A stretch of DNA of 64,000 bases from assembly GCA_039621445.1 (NCBI GenBank), contig CP154954.1:30508395-30572394 (forward strand). Reading direction: 5' to 3'. This document shows, in pieces, positions 51,766-64,000 of this stretch; within the stretch, counting starts at the first letter, position 1; each line of letters opens with the position of its first letter. The translations under genes were made by a program, and so were the position numbers. The notes beneath the pieces are model-generated. The model was not told where the DNA came from. It did no database searches and was given only the letters and a program-made list of their open reading frames with translations. This DNA is from Euglena gracilis. Taxonomy: Eukaryota > Euglenida > Euglenophyceae > Euglenales.

Positions 51766-52253
51766 GACGGGCTGGGCCACTGCCGACCATACTTTTAGTT
51801 AGTGTGCCACGCGAAAAAAAAAAGTGTGCTTTGTGTGCTGTAGAACGATCCCCCGCGATTTTTTGTAACCCCGTGCACTGCATTGATTCTGTTTTGTACG
51901 CGGGGTGCACCGCAGCAGCACCCAGGCTCCTTTTGGATGGTCGCATCCCTGCGGGTGGATGGGTGCTGCAGCCAGGGGTGCAGGTGGTCTCCACCCCCCC
52001 CCTCTGGAGGGTCGGGTTTTGGGGTGGACAGTATTAGAGCACACACCCCGGTGGCGCTGGAGACCCAAAAAATGACGTTTCTCAAGGCAAGATTGCCCCC
52101 CCAGTGGGAGTGTTTCTTCTGCGAGCAGGCAGCCTACAGCACAGGGCACCCACACACAAGGCACTAAAAAGAAGCCTGGAAGCATCGTTGTATTTGGCAA
52201 TGCCCTGGTGAGAGCTTCTGTAATTCAGCACCGCATACTGGGCATGCACCGCA

Positions 52254-52620
52254 GTGAAATTTTGGGTATTACCCACACGCGCCGCAGCTGACGGAACCTC
52301 ACAACGCATCGGCGCTCAGGGCGCACCAAGTAAACGTATGCCGCAGGCCCCTGGGACGCTGCCCGGCCGCCGGCCGCCACCTAACCCCGGCCAATGCCGC
52401 CACCCCCACAACGACGCGCCACTGCCGCCGCCACTGGGGGCGATCCCGGGCACTCTCTCGCGTTCCGGTGGGGCCACTCTGACGGACCGCGCGGGTCCGC
52501 AGCGGCCTCCACGCCGCCCACCGCACAGCCGGTCGCTGGCAGGCGCCACTGCACGTCCATCAACCCGGCACCCACCGACCAGCGCATGGTCCGCTTGCTG
52601 GGCTAGGGGAAAGAAACACC
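52254..52620. other. GC-rich coding-like stretch, strand undecided
   Basis: Open in two + frames and two minus frames, all Arg/Pro/Gly-rich. GC content and codon texture resemble the exons, but I see no recognisable motif or decisive splice site. Confidence 0.25.
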
Positions 52621-53923
52621 TGACCCCCCCAAAAACCCCAGTCTCTTTTTTTGGGTCCATTGCTAAGAATGCCAAGGAAGGTTTTATTTGGGAGGGTTTT
52701 TTGGATATTTTTTTTTGCTGGAAAATTCAGCTGAAAGAAGCCTCCCCACAGGAGGATCCAAAAAAGGTGAAAAGGGGCAATTTTTGGTGATGAGCAAAAA
52801 TACCTTTTTTAACGCAAACGCAGAATCGGCAAAAATGCAAAAAAAATTCCCCGGTAAACAGTTTTTGTGCGGTGCTGAGCTGTTTACCATGCCCCCCCCC
52901 CGAGCTATTCCCGCCCCCGGGACCCTTTACGGCCCAATGGGAACAGTATGGGGGGGAACCAGACATTCATTTAGTGTGGTAGTTTTGTGGTTCACGTATG
53001 GACACCAAAAATTTTTTTGTGGTTCACCTGTGGACACTAAAAAAATTTTTGTGGTTCACCTGTGGACACCAAAAAAATTTTTGCGGTTCATATGTGGACA
53101 CCAAACATTTGGGTCAAAAAATTGAGTTTTCTAAAATTTCTCGAAAATGGTGGGAGTCAAAGGAAAGGTCTGGAGACCTGAATTGAAGCACTTTGAAGCC
53201 CTATCTAAGGGTATTTTGATTTCCCCGCCACTCCACGCCCAGCCCAAGTTACGGCCATTTTTCGGCCAATTTGGGCCATTTTGTACAGTTTTGGCCTGTT
53301 TTGATTTAGCCGCTTTATGCCATTTTTGGGTTGAAAAGGTCGAAAAAATTCGAAAACATTTCTTTTTTTGCCCAAAACGATGTTTCTCGGACCCGGAAGA
53401 ACTGTTTTTGAGCCGAAAATGAGCGTTTTCCGACCCCCTGCCCCCCCCCGTTTTTAGCCCGGAACCCATGCATTTGGGTGCAAATTTTTATATTGAGCCT
53501 CAAGAGGGTCCTAAAATACACACCCGGCGCGAAGCGCCGGAAGATTTTTTTTGCCCCGCAGAGCAGCGCCCCCCCCCCCCTTCCGAAACTAGGGGGGTGG
53601 GGGTCTTTTCGGCCGTCCATTACGTGCAAGTCCAAGATCTCAACACTGTTCAAACCTGGTACTAGGATTGCAAATTTCGCATAAATTATGATTTTCAAAT
53701 TACACACCTGCAATTTACGGTTACTTACAGTAAATTTTGAAAGGTTAAGAGGTCAGCGACCCCCTCCCATACCTGCACACCCCTTTTGTTCGAGTTTTTT
53801 GACTTTTTTTTATCCGTAAACTGAGAAGATTCGGCGACTGGAGGTTGAAGGGGGTCCCCCACCCTCCCCTCCTCCGAGAATCCCATACAACCCTGGGGGT
53901 GTGATTCGCCGCCACACTTTACG

Positions 53924-54893
53924 CAGGGATCCTCACACGTCCTGAAAAGGAAATTCACGGAAATTCACAGAGGATCACGGAAATGGATGGAAGGCCATTT
54001 TCACGGAAATCATGGAAATTCACGGAAATTCACGGATGAGGCGGAGGGTTCGGAAAAAAAATTGGGTCTTTTTTGAATGTGCTTTGTTTGTGCAGATGCA
54101 TTTTGATGGGATGTTTTGCACATTCTCTGCCTTTCCAAACAGACAATCACGCAAGCAAAACCTCATTCAGACAATCACAGATGATTTTGTGGCCGCTTTC
54201 CTCCATTCTTGTCTCCCGGTCACAAAATTGCATTATGAAAGCATCAGAGGTGTTCTCCAGAAGTACACACCAATTGAGGGCGTTATTCAGAAAATGACCT
54301 TCCACCTTTCTGCCCAGGCTGCATCTAGAAGGGTCAATTGCTATATTGGTCTGCTGACAGGGTTTTGGCAACCCATTTAGGGGCAATCAAAAAAAATTCA
54401 AGGACAAAAGGTTGGGGACTGACAGTTCTGGGCATGCGATCATAAACATTTTGGTGGGTGTGCAAGGGAAGATCTACGTTGTAAACCCCCCCACTTAAAT
54501 CGTCCGGCAGTTTTCCATTTCTTCCCCAGGCGGAGGGGGTTACAGGTCCCGGTTTGGTTGGTCGGCCCGAGGGGGGGGGTTATAGATGGGGGGGTTTATA
54601 AGTGGGGGGTCAGCGTGCGTTCAGTTGGATTGCAAAGGGCCAAACTTGGGGGATGAGCACTCGGAATTGGCTTCAACTGCTGTCGAGGCCCTGGAGGATC
54701 TCCCGGATTACAACATGGAGAAACAATCTGCTGCCACAACTGCCCAGATATGGCTCTGGTGCAGAATGCAACGTGGCTTTTGACCTTTTCCAGAAACAGG
54801 AAATTCACGGAAAATCACGGAAATTCACGGAAAATCACGGAAAATCACGGATACATTTTGGCCTCGGCTAGCACGGACGTGTGAGGATCCCTG
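53924..54893. mobile_element. hAT-like element with transposase remnant, 970 bp
   Basis: Perfect 19-bp inverted repeats CAGGGATCCTCACACGTCC and its inverse. Flank CTTTACG on both sides (7 bases, one short of the hAT standard). Subterminal CACGGAAATTCACGGAAA repeats at both ends. Contains a hAT transposase fragment. Confidence 0.82.
54072..54380 (+). pseudogene. hAT transposase N-terminal fragment
   Basis: An open frame (ATG at 54012, repeat-derived start) includes IQTITDDFVAAFLHSCLPVT then KLHYESIRGVLQKYTPIEG. This matches the region upstream of the catalytic domain in hAT transposases: F-(V)-x-AF-x-x-(A/S)-(G)-(I/L)-P-x-x-K, then L-x-x-(F/V)-L-x-KYT. It lacks the catalytic D/D/E core and ends at a stop (54380), so it is a remnant. 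Codon texture is AT-rich, unlike host exons. Confidence 0.6.
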
Positions 54894-55533
54894 CTTTACG
54901 GATTGAGCCGGAGCAAAGGTCCACAATTTGGCTGAGGTGTATTAAGATCAATCCACTTTTCGTTGTAAAACTCGATTTTTTTTCGATCCTGAATCAAGTT
55001 TTGTGGGCAACAAAAATTTTTGTGGACACCAAAAAAAATTTTGTGGTTCACCTGTGGACACCAAAAAACTTTTTGTGGTTCATATGTATACACCAAAAAA
55101 ATTTTTGTGGTTCATTTGTGGACACCAAAATAAATTTTGTGGTTCACACGTCTTTTGTGAACCACACTAAATGAATGTCTGGGGGGAACAGCTCGGGGGT
55201 GGGGGGACCTAGGTCCCCCCCCCCCCCCGAGCTGTTCCCATACCCGACCCTCGGGCAACCCAAAAGGGGTCATTTTTGGCAACTTTTTTGGATGTTGGCA
55301 AAAAATGGTCAAATTTTGAGCACATTTGCCAAAAAGTGATTTTTGAAAATGGTCCAAAAATGTTGTTTTTTGACCACTTTTTTTGGGGAAGCTCTTTATA
55401 AAAAGTGCTATGATAGTGAGCTATTCCCGTCCCCCCTATGGGAATAGCTCGGGGGGGGGACAGCTCGGGGGGGGGGCTCGGGGGGGGGGGGGACAGCTCG
55501 GGGGGGGGGGGACAGCTCGGGGGGGGGGCATGG

Positions 55534-57113
55534 TACCTGCCTGATGGTGCCAGACAACCGCCAAGGCCCGGCCCGGGCCGGCTGGCGGCCTGGCGGCCTG
55601 ATCTATTGCTCAACTCTTTGTCACTCAATGAACATGCTCGATGTCCACATTCTTGGGTTTTTCCCAAGTGCACCAATTCTAGGGTCAAACCCTTTCTTCA
55701 GCGCCCTCGCTGAATGATTTTTTCTGGGCGCTGCGCCGTAACGGTGGAGAGTCCCCTCCCCACCGTACCACCACTGCACCAGGCTGCTTCTTAGGGCCAA
55801 TTTTCTTTTTTTTCTTTTCAAAGAAAAAACCAACGCAGACAGAAGCAAAACACATGCTATAACCCCCCAAAAGACATTCCCCCGCAAATATTATTTGGTC
55901 AGCCGAAATCTTTGGGGGGGGGGGTATTATGTTCAGGGTGTATTATTTGGCGGTATTTTTTGTAATTTTGGGGCATTTTTTAGCACAAAAATGTGTTGAT
56001 TGCATGTTGAACACCATAAGAACCCATGGTGCAGTTTTGTCTCAATGAGGATTTGGGGGATAGAAATCAGGCACAAAAATGGGGCCTGCTTGTGGTAGGA
56101 GTCTGGTTGGAGTACAGTTATGTTAGGAATAGGCCTAAATCAGGCCTAAATTTAGGCTAAACTTAGACCGAAAAAGCGGCTTACATTTCGGCCCGAAACG
56201 GAAATGCAGTCCTAACCCAACCCCAACTCCTAAATTACCCTTGATCTTACCCGAAGCGGTGGTAAAAACGGCACGTCTGAGTGCGACATACAAGTGGGCC
56301 CCACCCGGGGGGGGGGGGTGGTGGGGGCTGCATATTTTTGTTACCCCCAGGAAGCATTTTTTTCCCATGGCAGTGGGTGAAGAGAAAAAATGGATATGTC
56401 TGGGAATTTGTGATTGTCAGCAGCTGTCATCTTTGCATCAAAATGAATGTGAATGATAGTTGTGGCAGCAGCGCTAGGCAGTTACACAGCATTGAAAACA
56501 AAGGCATCAAACTCAACGAACTGAATATAGATTTTTCTCGATATATGTTACCTCTCGCAACCGTGCCAGCCCCCCCCCCCATCCAGATGTCTTTTATCCC
56601 TTCCCCCCCCCCCGCCAGCCTCTCCCACACCCCAAAACATATGACCCTGCCTTTGGCGGGGAGGCGGCCCTCCTCCCCTCGGCCGGCCATCTGAAGGCCC
56701 CCAACACACGCTGGTGGAGTGCCGGCCGACAGGGCGATGCCGGAGCGGGTTGGGGAGGGGGCCGGTTGGGTGATGGGCAGGGTTCGAGTTGGCCGCCTTT
56801 TGACCCAGGGGGGGTTGGGCCACCACCTGACCCTGATCCCCAAAAAGACCCAGGTGGTGTTTTTGGGTCCATAGTTGGAAACCTCCAAGGGTGTCTTGTT
56901 TTTTTTTCTTGGCCAACCCAGGCCCCAAAATCATTTTTCAAAAATCCCAAAAAACACCAAAATTTTCTTTCCGCGGTGGAGCCATGTGTAAATGGGTATA
57001 ATTTGACATTCCACATGTTGGGTTTCAAAAATGCCAAAATATCAGAATTTTTTTTCATTTTTTTTTGCGCCTGAAAGTGGTTTTCAACTGAACCCTGGGG
57101 ATGGGCCCCGCAG
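55534..57113. other. Non-coding stretch
   Basis: About 1.6 kb of mixed composition with C/G runs near 55910, 56305 and 56570-56610. I see no gene, inverted-repeat pair or RNA here. Confidence 0.5.
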
Positions 57114-57209
57114 ACCGGGAGCTTTTTTTGGCACAGCTGGCGACGCTGATGGAGGACGAGGCGGAGGGGGCAACCCCACAGGCCAGCGTGGCGGCCGGGA
57201 GTCTGTGTG
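57114..57209 (+). other. Exon-like segment, product unknown
   Basis: Acceptor GGGCCCCGCAG ending at 57113; GT donors at 57205 or 57210. Reads RELFLAQLATLMEDEAEGAT then PQASVAAGSLC, an acidic helix-rich stretch. Not recognised. Confidence 0.4.
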
Positions 57210-58083
57210 GTGTTGCACACCTGTGGGCTCAGGTCCACTCTCCAATGCAAGCCCCCAATGTCAACGCTGCATTTTTCAAGCCAGATTTGGGAGCCTACAG
57301 CCAACTGGGAGGGGGGGCGGAATTTGATTTGGTCACGCCGCATCAGCTTTCGAAGTCAGCCGCAGCCAGGCACATGGGGCTTTGAGGCGCTTGCATGGTT
57401 TGGGGGGTGTTCCCTCTTGATACACATTTCCGCCTGCGCCTCCCACTGAAGGAGCGAAGTCCGGTGGCGGCCCGACGGTGGATGGGCAAGAGGTGTGGCC
57501 TTGACCCACAGTGTGGGGAAGAAAGACGTTCCCCAGGGGGCCACAACTGCCTTCAGGAAAGGTGGGCCATCCACGTCACACGTCGTCTTGGGCGGGGGTG
57601 TGGGGGTCTGGCCGGAAGCAGGCCACCTGACGGGTGGGCGGTGCTGCTCCCGGCGGGCCAGTCACCGGGTCCGCAACGGGTCAGTGATGTGTCTCAGCGA
57701 GCATGGCCTTCAACACAACGGCGCGTTTTCCCGTGATTTTTTTCCTCACCGGGACCCCTGTTGGGAGCACCGAGTTGCTCATCCCCATCCCACCCAACCA
57801 AGCCTGGCGGCCCACACCACCGCTGCGGCCACCACCTTGTGGGCAGCACTTGGGAAGCCGTCTCGGGCAACCTGGATATAGAACCAAGTTTCTGGAAATT
57901 GTAAATTGAGAAGACTGCGGAATCCCGCAGCCAAAAGAAGCCAGCCGGAATGGCCGGTGGGGTGTCGTCAGGGTTCCTCCCCGGGGTTCCTCGCTGGCAG
58001 CAGTTGCCTGTTTGCTGGGGGTGGGAGGTTGGTAGGGCGCTGTGGTACGGGCTGGCGGGGTCCGGAAGCCGCGGTACGCTCAG

Positions 58084-58540
<457 letters not shown>

Positions 58541-59235
58541 GATGATGGCTGGGTGGCAGGACATCATTTAAGCAGAAGTGGACCTCATCCCCCTGGGGGA
58601 GTCCAGCAAGCCACCTTTTTTTTCCATCCCCAGACCCCCCTTTCATCCTCCAGTTTTAATTATTTTGCAGCCGCCCTCAGAGTGGATGGCGGTCCAATTT
58701 TCGCTTTTGGTGATGCAAAAGATGGACCAAGAACGTTCTGGCCAGAGCAATTTTTGGTCAAAAATCGATTTTTGCATAATTGGCAGTTTTGGGGTATTTT
58801 TGAAGTTTTGATATTTTGGCACCAATTTGACCCCAGCTCGGGCCAAGTTTCAGCCATGGGATCCCTATGCGCGGAGGGGGTGGTCAGCCAGCAGCCTTTT
58901 TCCAACCAGCCCAAATTTTCTAATTTCTGAGCTGGACCTGTCGGAGGATTCTTAACTGGTTGACAGGTGGGCGCAGGGGGAGACAGTGGAGGGAGAGCTT
59001 TTTTGGGGGTGGCTTATTTTGCGGGGTTTTTTGCGGGTTTCTTTCCCGATGATGTTTTGCTTTCTGCTGGGAATTTGTTTGGACAAGAAAAAAATCTTCT
59101 GCTAATCTTCTGCTGCTTCTCTTCTGCTTTTTTTTGGACCTCGTTTTCCCCAGAGACCAAAATTTTCGTGGATTTATTGTCGTTTTGGATTTTTTTTGGC
59201 CAAAGAATGTGTATATTTATTGAATCAGCATCTTA

Positions 59236-59493
59236 CCCGCCCCCCCCTTGTCGTACGACCACCCCTCATTTACGACCCCCGGTCACAGGTTGCAGGTCAT
59301 GGGGGTGTTATGACCACCCCCCGGTCACATGTTGCAGGTTGCGAAAAATTTAACACCACTTTAACATACGACCGCCCCCGCATTTATGACCACCCCCTAT
59401 TCACAGGTTGCAGGTTATGGGGGTGTTACGACCATCCCCCCTGGTCACAGGTTGCAGGAACCCGGTCGTACGACAAGGGGGGGGGGGGGCGGG
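59236..59493. mobile_element. Foldback MITE, 258 bp, TA duplication, second copy
   Basis: CCCGCCCCCCCTTGTCGTAC at the left and the inverse at the right, flanked by TA. Same interior GGTCACAGGTTGCAGG units and almost the same length as 47488-47744. Confidence 0.82.
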
Positions 59494-60277
59494 TACCAAA
59501 TTTTTAGCCAAAATAATACACATAAACAAGAACCAAATTCTTGAAAATTTGCTTAATTTGCATTTTTATGCAAAAAAATTCATTTTCACTGTTTTTTTTT
59601 GTTGCTTCTGTGTTTGGTGGGGAAAATTCGAAAGATTGTCTAAAATATGCAACATGCTGCATTATTATTATCAGGTAATGTGCAGAATGAAAAAAAAATC
59701 TTCGAGGAAGTTAAAATATTTCGTCCCCTCCAGCAGAAGGTGCACATCCTGGGGGAGCTCTTGAGGGAATTTTCATGCAACTTGCGTTTTTTTTGCAATA
59801 ATTTGTGTTTATTTGTGTTTTGTGTCTGTTTTTAAACACAAAGCACATAACTGTTTTGCAAAAAAAACTCCGTCGCGTCGAGGATCCATGTTGCATTTTT
59901 TGGGGTGGAGGATTATTTTTGACTTTAAAAAAAATTATGTTTTGGCCTTTTTTGCCTTTTTTGGGATTCACTCTTTGCATTTTTTTTCACTTTTGTAATT
60001 TTTTGACCAGCAAGTTTTTAGAATCAATATTTTCCATCTGATCAAAAAACGAATCAAAATATAGTTGCATAATGAAGAAGATCCCCTGAGGAGGTGAAAA
60101 AAAATCTAGGGGGATATGGGGGAGCTGTTGAAGGCAAAATGTGTTTTTTTTTGCGTTTTGCGGTGCTTTTTCGAGGGTCCATGTTGCATTACCCTCCCCG
60201 GTGCGTGTGGGTTGGATGGATGAGTGGGTGGTGTGGGGAGTGCGTGCATGCGTCTCTGTGTGTGCGCGCGCTCTGTG

Positions 60278-60399
<122 letters not shown>

Positions 60400-60894
60400 C
60401 GTGTGTGTGTGCGTGTGTCCTGCATTTTACTGTTTTTGGCATTTCTGCAGTGTCCAGTCCGTCTGTCACTTCCTGCTGCGCTCCCCAACTGCTGGCGACC
60501 CGGGGAGCTGCTGAGCCCAACGAAACAGGAGGGTCAGCGCTCTATGGAGGGGGAAAGCCCCCTCCCCAACGCATGGGATGATGAGGGGTGAAAAAAAGTA
60601 CTGTCACAGAACAACCTGTCAGATGGTGTATTTCCATTCAAGTTGATGGCAGCACATTTTGGCAAGCATCAAAAAGCTCTGCGGCTGTTCTTTGCGCCCA
60701 AGGATGTTTAAAGCCATTTGTTCATAAGTAAAAGGAACGCACATGTCGGTCTTGTGGGGAATTGGGAGGACGGGGATTGTCTGCAGAAACAAGAGCTCCA
60801 AACCTTTCGACACAACCCTTTCCCCTGTGCCCCCATTTTCTTACCGTTCCGGAGGCGGCGCTCCGCCGCCGACCGGCAATCGGCCGCCGCTGCG

Positions 60895-61193
60895 CCACCG
60901 CCTGCGGCGGCGAAGCGGCCGTTCGCCGGGCTGCGGATGGTGGTGGAGGCGGAGGGCCGGGCGATGGGGAAGCGGCGGGCCCAGATGCTGTGCGCCGGGC
61001 CCCGGGCCCCCCCTGCAGGCAGAGCATACCGAGTGGGTGGCCGCCCTGCCCGGTGCCCGGGGCCCCCTCCAGCCTGGTCCAGAAGCACGGGGGTGTGGTG
61101 CAGGCCGCGGTGCAGGGGGACACCACCCACGTCATCACCTGCCTCAGCAAGTTTGCCCTCCAAACGTTGTATGGACTGGACCATCTGGCCGTA
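60895..61193 (+). CDS. BRCT-domain-like exons
   Basis: A segment near 60898-60985 reads AAKRPFAGLRMVVEAEGRAM. After a short putative intron (acceptor CCCCCTCCAG ending at 61072), 61073 onward reads LVQKHGGVVQAAVQGDTTHV then ITCLSKFAL. The series F-GL-(x)V, then L-x-HGG-V, then (D)TTH(V/L)I is the pattern of BRCT domains, phosphopeptide-binding modules of DNA-repair and PARP/ligase-type proteins. The donor of the first part and the ends of both are uncertain, and the full protein is not visible. Confidence 0.5.
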
Positions 61194-61389
61194 GGGTGTT
61201 CTTTGCCTGGTTTTAATTTGTTCCGGGCTCTTTGTTTCGAAAAGCAATATGCCCGGTCGTTAGCCCTGTTGCCCATCGGCCTCTGGCAGACCGACTGGCT
61301 CGGCCCGGCCCAGCTGTCGGTCTGGCCTGGCCAGACGGCCTGGCCCGGCGAGGCCCGGTCTTGCACACCCCAGCCAGACATTTTGCTTG

Positions 61390-62170
61390 ATTTTTGACAT
61401 TTTGATTGATTGATTGCTTTGACGCTTTCGCTTTATTTTATTTATATATTATTTTTGAGACATTTGGCATTACCCGATTTTTTGGCCTGAAAAGCGGCCC
61501 AAAATTGGTCTAAAAATTGCCATTTCTTGTGTCATGGGGCGTTTCTATGCCCATATGTATTTTGGGTCAAGACATTTCCTTTTATTCCCCATCATTTTCG
61601 AAAAAAAAAATTGAGAAATCGAGTTGTTTTTTTTTACCCCAAAATGGCCGAAAACAGCAGACTTGGAAGCCTGCAGCGCTGTGTTGGGGCGTAAATTGAC
61701 CATGTCTCAGGCCAGGTGAGGAGTTGCTGGGAAGTCAAGATACCGTTCGAACGGGGGTTCAAGGGCTTCAATAGACCTTAAGAATTCTTCCTTTTGACTT
61801 GATTCGTTTTCGAGATATTTTCAAGTTTGTGTGTGTGTATTATTTTGGCCTGTATTTGGGCCAAAGTGGCCAAAAAATCGCTGAAAAACTTGTCAAAAAA
61901 GGGGCTGTGGATTATGGGCTATGATTTTGATGGCCATGGAGTTACCAGGAAAGCCAGGTACGGTTAGATTGAACGTCCTTGAATTCTCTTAACGGGCCCT
62001 TTTGATGACTTGGCAACCCTGGGAAGTTGGTCCAAAATACAATTTTTTTTGTTGGCAGGTGGACCCTGTTTGACAGTACCGTTTTTTTGGACCTGGGCTC
62101 AAAAAAACTGGCGTAACTCGGACTGGACGCAGAATTAGGATTAATATAGGGTTTTTAGGGTTGCTGGGAC
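61390..62170 (+). repeat. Dispersed about 300-bp module, third array
   Basis: Three diverged units of the module seen at 24466 and 43830, including CCCCATCATTTTCGAAAAAA, CATGTCTCAGGCCAGGTGAG and GGGCTTCAATAGACC. Confidence 0.65.
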
Positions 62171-62443
62171 CATATGAGATATTTACCTACAAGACAACTT
62201 CCAGAAGCCCAGAAGTCATACCGGAAACCTTGATTTGCACAGGCCTAGAGGGGGGGGGGGCTCCCCCTTTCCCCAGGAGTAAGCTTCGCTCTTCCCATCA
62301 AGGTTTAGAGCTCAACAGCCCAGGCACGACCACTTCCACAGTTTGTTTGTATTTGCACAGTTTGCTTTTTTTCCTGGCTTTGGAAAAAGGTCAAAACGAA
62401 TTTGTATAGTTTGTCTTAAGTAAAAAATTTTCGGAGTGCATCT

Positions 62444-62600
62444 GGTGGTGTCTTCATAAAATGTGCTTAAAACAGCACCACCGGAATTTAAACAGAACAG
62501 AATGCAATGGATGGTAAAAAAAATATTTTGCCATCCATTGCATTCTGTTCTGTTTTAATTCTGGTGGTGCTGTTTTAAGCACATTTTATCAGACACCACC
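62444..62600. repeat. Near-perfect 157-bp palindrome (hairpin)
   Basis: Arms of about 72 bases, from GGTGGTGTC to GCAATGGATGG and its inverse, with only a few mismatches, around a loop of about a dozen bases of A/T. It would form a long stem as DNA or RNA. No target duplication found. It may be a foldback transposon or a hairpin RNA precursor. Confidence 0.88.
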
Positions 62601-62739
62601 TCCCAAATGGTGATCTACTCCAAAATTTTTTGTATTTAGCAAAATGAAGAAGACACATCACTAATATGTGTGCATTCTTTGAATTTAAATCAAAATTTTC
62701 GGTATTTGTGGCACAACTCATCTCGCACTTAAGCTTTTT

Positions 62740-64000
62740 TTTTGGTAGGTGTGTGCAGTTTCGCACATATCGAAAAGTTTGATTTGGCACCGGCATTACC
62801 AGAACTTTGAGTGGGAGGAAGCACGATTTGTCAAGATCCGAGCGAATTGAATTGTCATTTTTGGTCCTGGCACTCCCGGTAATTTGACCGATTTTGCGTG
62901 GTTGGAGGGTGTGAAACTCCCTGGAGCGAGCCCCCCAAAGTGAGAAACTGCACAAAAACCCCAGTTCACCCACCCCCCATTTCCTGCGTGACGACTGCCA
63001 ACCCCAGGTGGCGCTCTGGAGGTGGGGTGGCAGGTTCACCCCTTTGCTTGCTTTCTGAAGTTTTGCGGCACGTTGTGGAGGAAGTTCACATTCAACAGAT
63101 ACAATGAACTGCTAGAAAGAACTCTGCCCCCGGTGGTTGATTAGGGGATACAGAAGACAGGAGGACGGCCACCAGTTGTTTGTTGAGTTAGCTGGCAAGT
63201 TATCTATCAATTCCCAACAGCGAAAATGATGTCGGTGTGTGCATTTGCGCACACCGACCATTTTAAAGCCAACCAGAGCCTTCTATGCCAGCTGTTTGGA
63301 GCTGGAAAATGAATGCGATGAATTTGTGATATTACCTCTCCTGTATTCCTATGGTGCTTGACCCCCTCTTCTGAATATGGATGGTATTTGGGTGGTTGGC
63401 GTGCGCAATTGCCCACATCAACCTTTAAAATGGTTGATTTGCTCAATTACGCAAGTGGCCAAAATTTATGAATTTCGAAGCTTTGGGGACTTCTGAGACA
63501 AGAGAAGACTGGAAACAGGAAGAGAGCAGTGTGTGGAGGTGTTGTGCTCAAAGCGGTGGTGTTGTGTGGTATGTCTGAGAAAGTCAAAAAAGCGTGTCAA
63601 GGTGTTGAATTTTCTAACCCACTTAACACGAAGATTTTCAAGTATACTGACACATCCATGTTCAGCTAATGTACTGTGCCTCATTTTCGGATGAAAATAC
63701 TGGGTGAAGGGCACTTGCACTTCTAACCCCAAATTTTCAAGATATAACCTGTAAGTGCCGTTTATTTTGATGTTTCAGCAGCCAAAAATGGTTATTCACA
63801 GGCTGAATTGCCAATGCCCAAATTTGGGCCAAAAGGCTGGTCTGTTTGTTGTTTATTTCTTTATTCTGGATTTTCAAGTTGCAGTAATGCCGCACCCTTT
63901 AAATGGCACGTGTGTGAAATTGCACAAATGGTTGGTGTGCGCACGTGTGCAAACCGACCAAACAGACTGTTTGCGCATCTGCGCAAACCAACCACTTTTT
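62740..64000 (+). repeat. Long dispersed repeat, uninterrupted copy
   Basis: Aligns with 40720-42900 and carries the empty site for the MITE at 41403-41991 (near 63368-63380). Runs off the window end. No conserved open frame. Confidence 0.75.

Larger units (their letters stand above)
52959..55182. mobile_element. 2224-bp TIR element, 6-bp TSD
   Basis: Perfect 21-bp inverted repeats, CCAGACATTCATTTAGTGTG plus G at 52959-52979 and the inverse at 55162-55182. Flanks GGGGAA on both sides. Subterminal 42-bp repeats (GTGGTTCACCTGTGGACACC plus AAAAAAATTTT) lie in the same orientation at both ends (52990-53110, 55020-55145). Hosts the nested element at 53924-54893. Confidence 0.8.
52887..55533. mobile_element. 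TA-flanked element with CCATGC-C10-GAGCT ends, 2647 bp
   Basis: Left end CCATGCCCCCCCCCCGAGCT and right end AGCTCGGGGGGGGGGCATGG are inverse, flanked by TA on both sides (52885-52886, 55534-55535). It encloses the element at 52959-55182. It could be the same general TA-inserting poly-C class as 47488-47744. The simple-sequence ends make this less certain. Confidence 0.5.

Overview
The window is a piece of a eukaryotic nuclear genome. The evidence is short GC-rich exons joined in phase across very long GT-AG introns, degenerate interstitial telomere-type repeats (CCCTAA/CCCTAT), long microsatellites and dense nested DNA transposons. I see no rRNA, tRNA, CRISPR or bacterial operon structure. 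The organism cannot be named from the sequence; a protist or alga with a repeat-swollen genome fits best. Most long open frames are low-complexity repeat translations and are left out.

Genes, all on the + strand unless stated. (1) 2779-8624: the 3' half of an SNM1/DCLRE1-type DNA cross-link repair nuclease (DRMBL region). The catalytic metallo-beta-lactamase half lies before base 1. (2) About 9-19 kb: several exon-like GC-rich segments that I cannot identify. (3) 23003-29421: a small basic coiled-coil protein of about 192 residues, function unknown. (4) 30348-49108: a complete phosphonopyruvate decarboxylase gene (about 387 residues, 10 or 11 exons), an enzyme of phosphonate biosynthesis. (5) 50665-51765: a two-helix membrane protein resembling Asterix/WDR83OS of the ER translocon-associated PAT complex, partly resolved. 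(6) 57-61 kb: exon-like segments including a BRCT-like one. A reverse-strand set of GC-rich, gene-like segments (about 32.1-33.7 kb) lies inside a 5-kb transposon in intron 2 of gene 4.

Mobile DNA dominates. I could delimit by hand many elements with terminal inverted repeats and target-site duplications. hAT-like elements with 8-bp duplications lie at 99-2682, 8625-9075, 14545-14903, 16136-18071, 20017-21775, 20508-20992, 22408-22813, 23094-23480, 26965-27124, 41403-41991 and 47345-48959, and there is a 970-bp relative at 53924-54893. TA-flanked foldback elements lie at 47488-47744 and 59236-59493. A 5042-bp element with 24-bp inverted repeats lies at 31283-36324, and a 2224-bp one at 52959-55182. 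Two hAT transposase remnants are recognisable.

The most interesting observation is that two, perhaps three, of the hAT-like elements sit inside protein-coding exons. Removing the element plus one 8-bp duplication copy restores an uninterrupted, family-matching reading frame, yet no GT-AG pair can do this. They are either precisely spliced, non-canonical transposon-derived introns or fresh gene-breaking insertions. A second pattern is that several introns begin with a GT microsatellite whose first GT is the splice donor itself.
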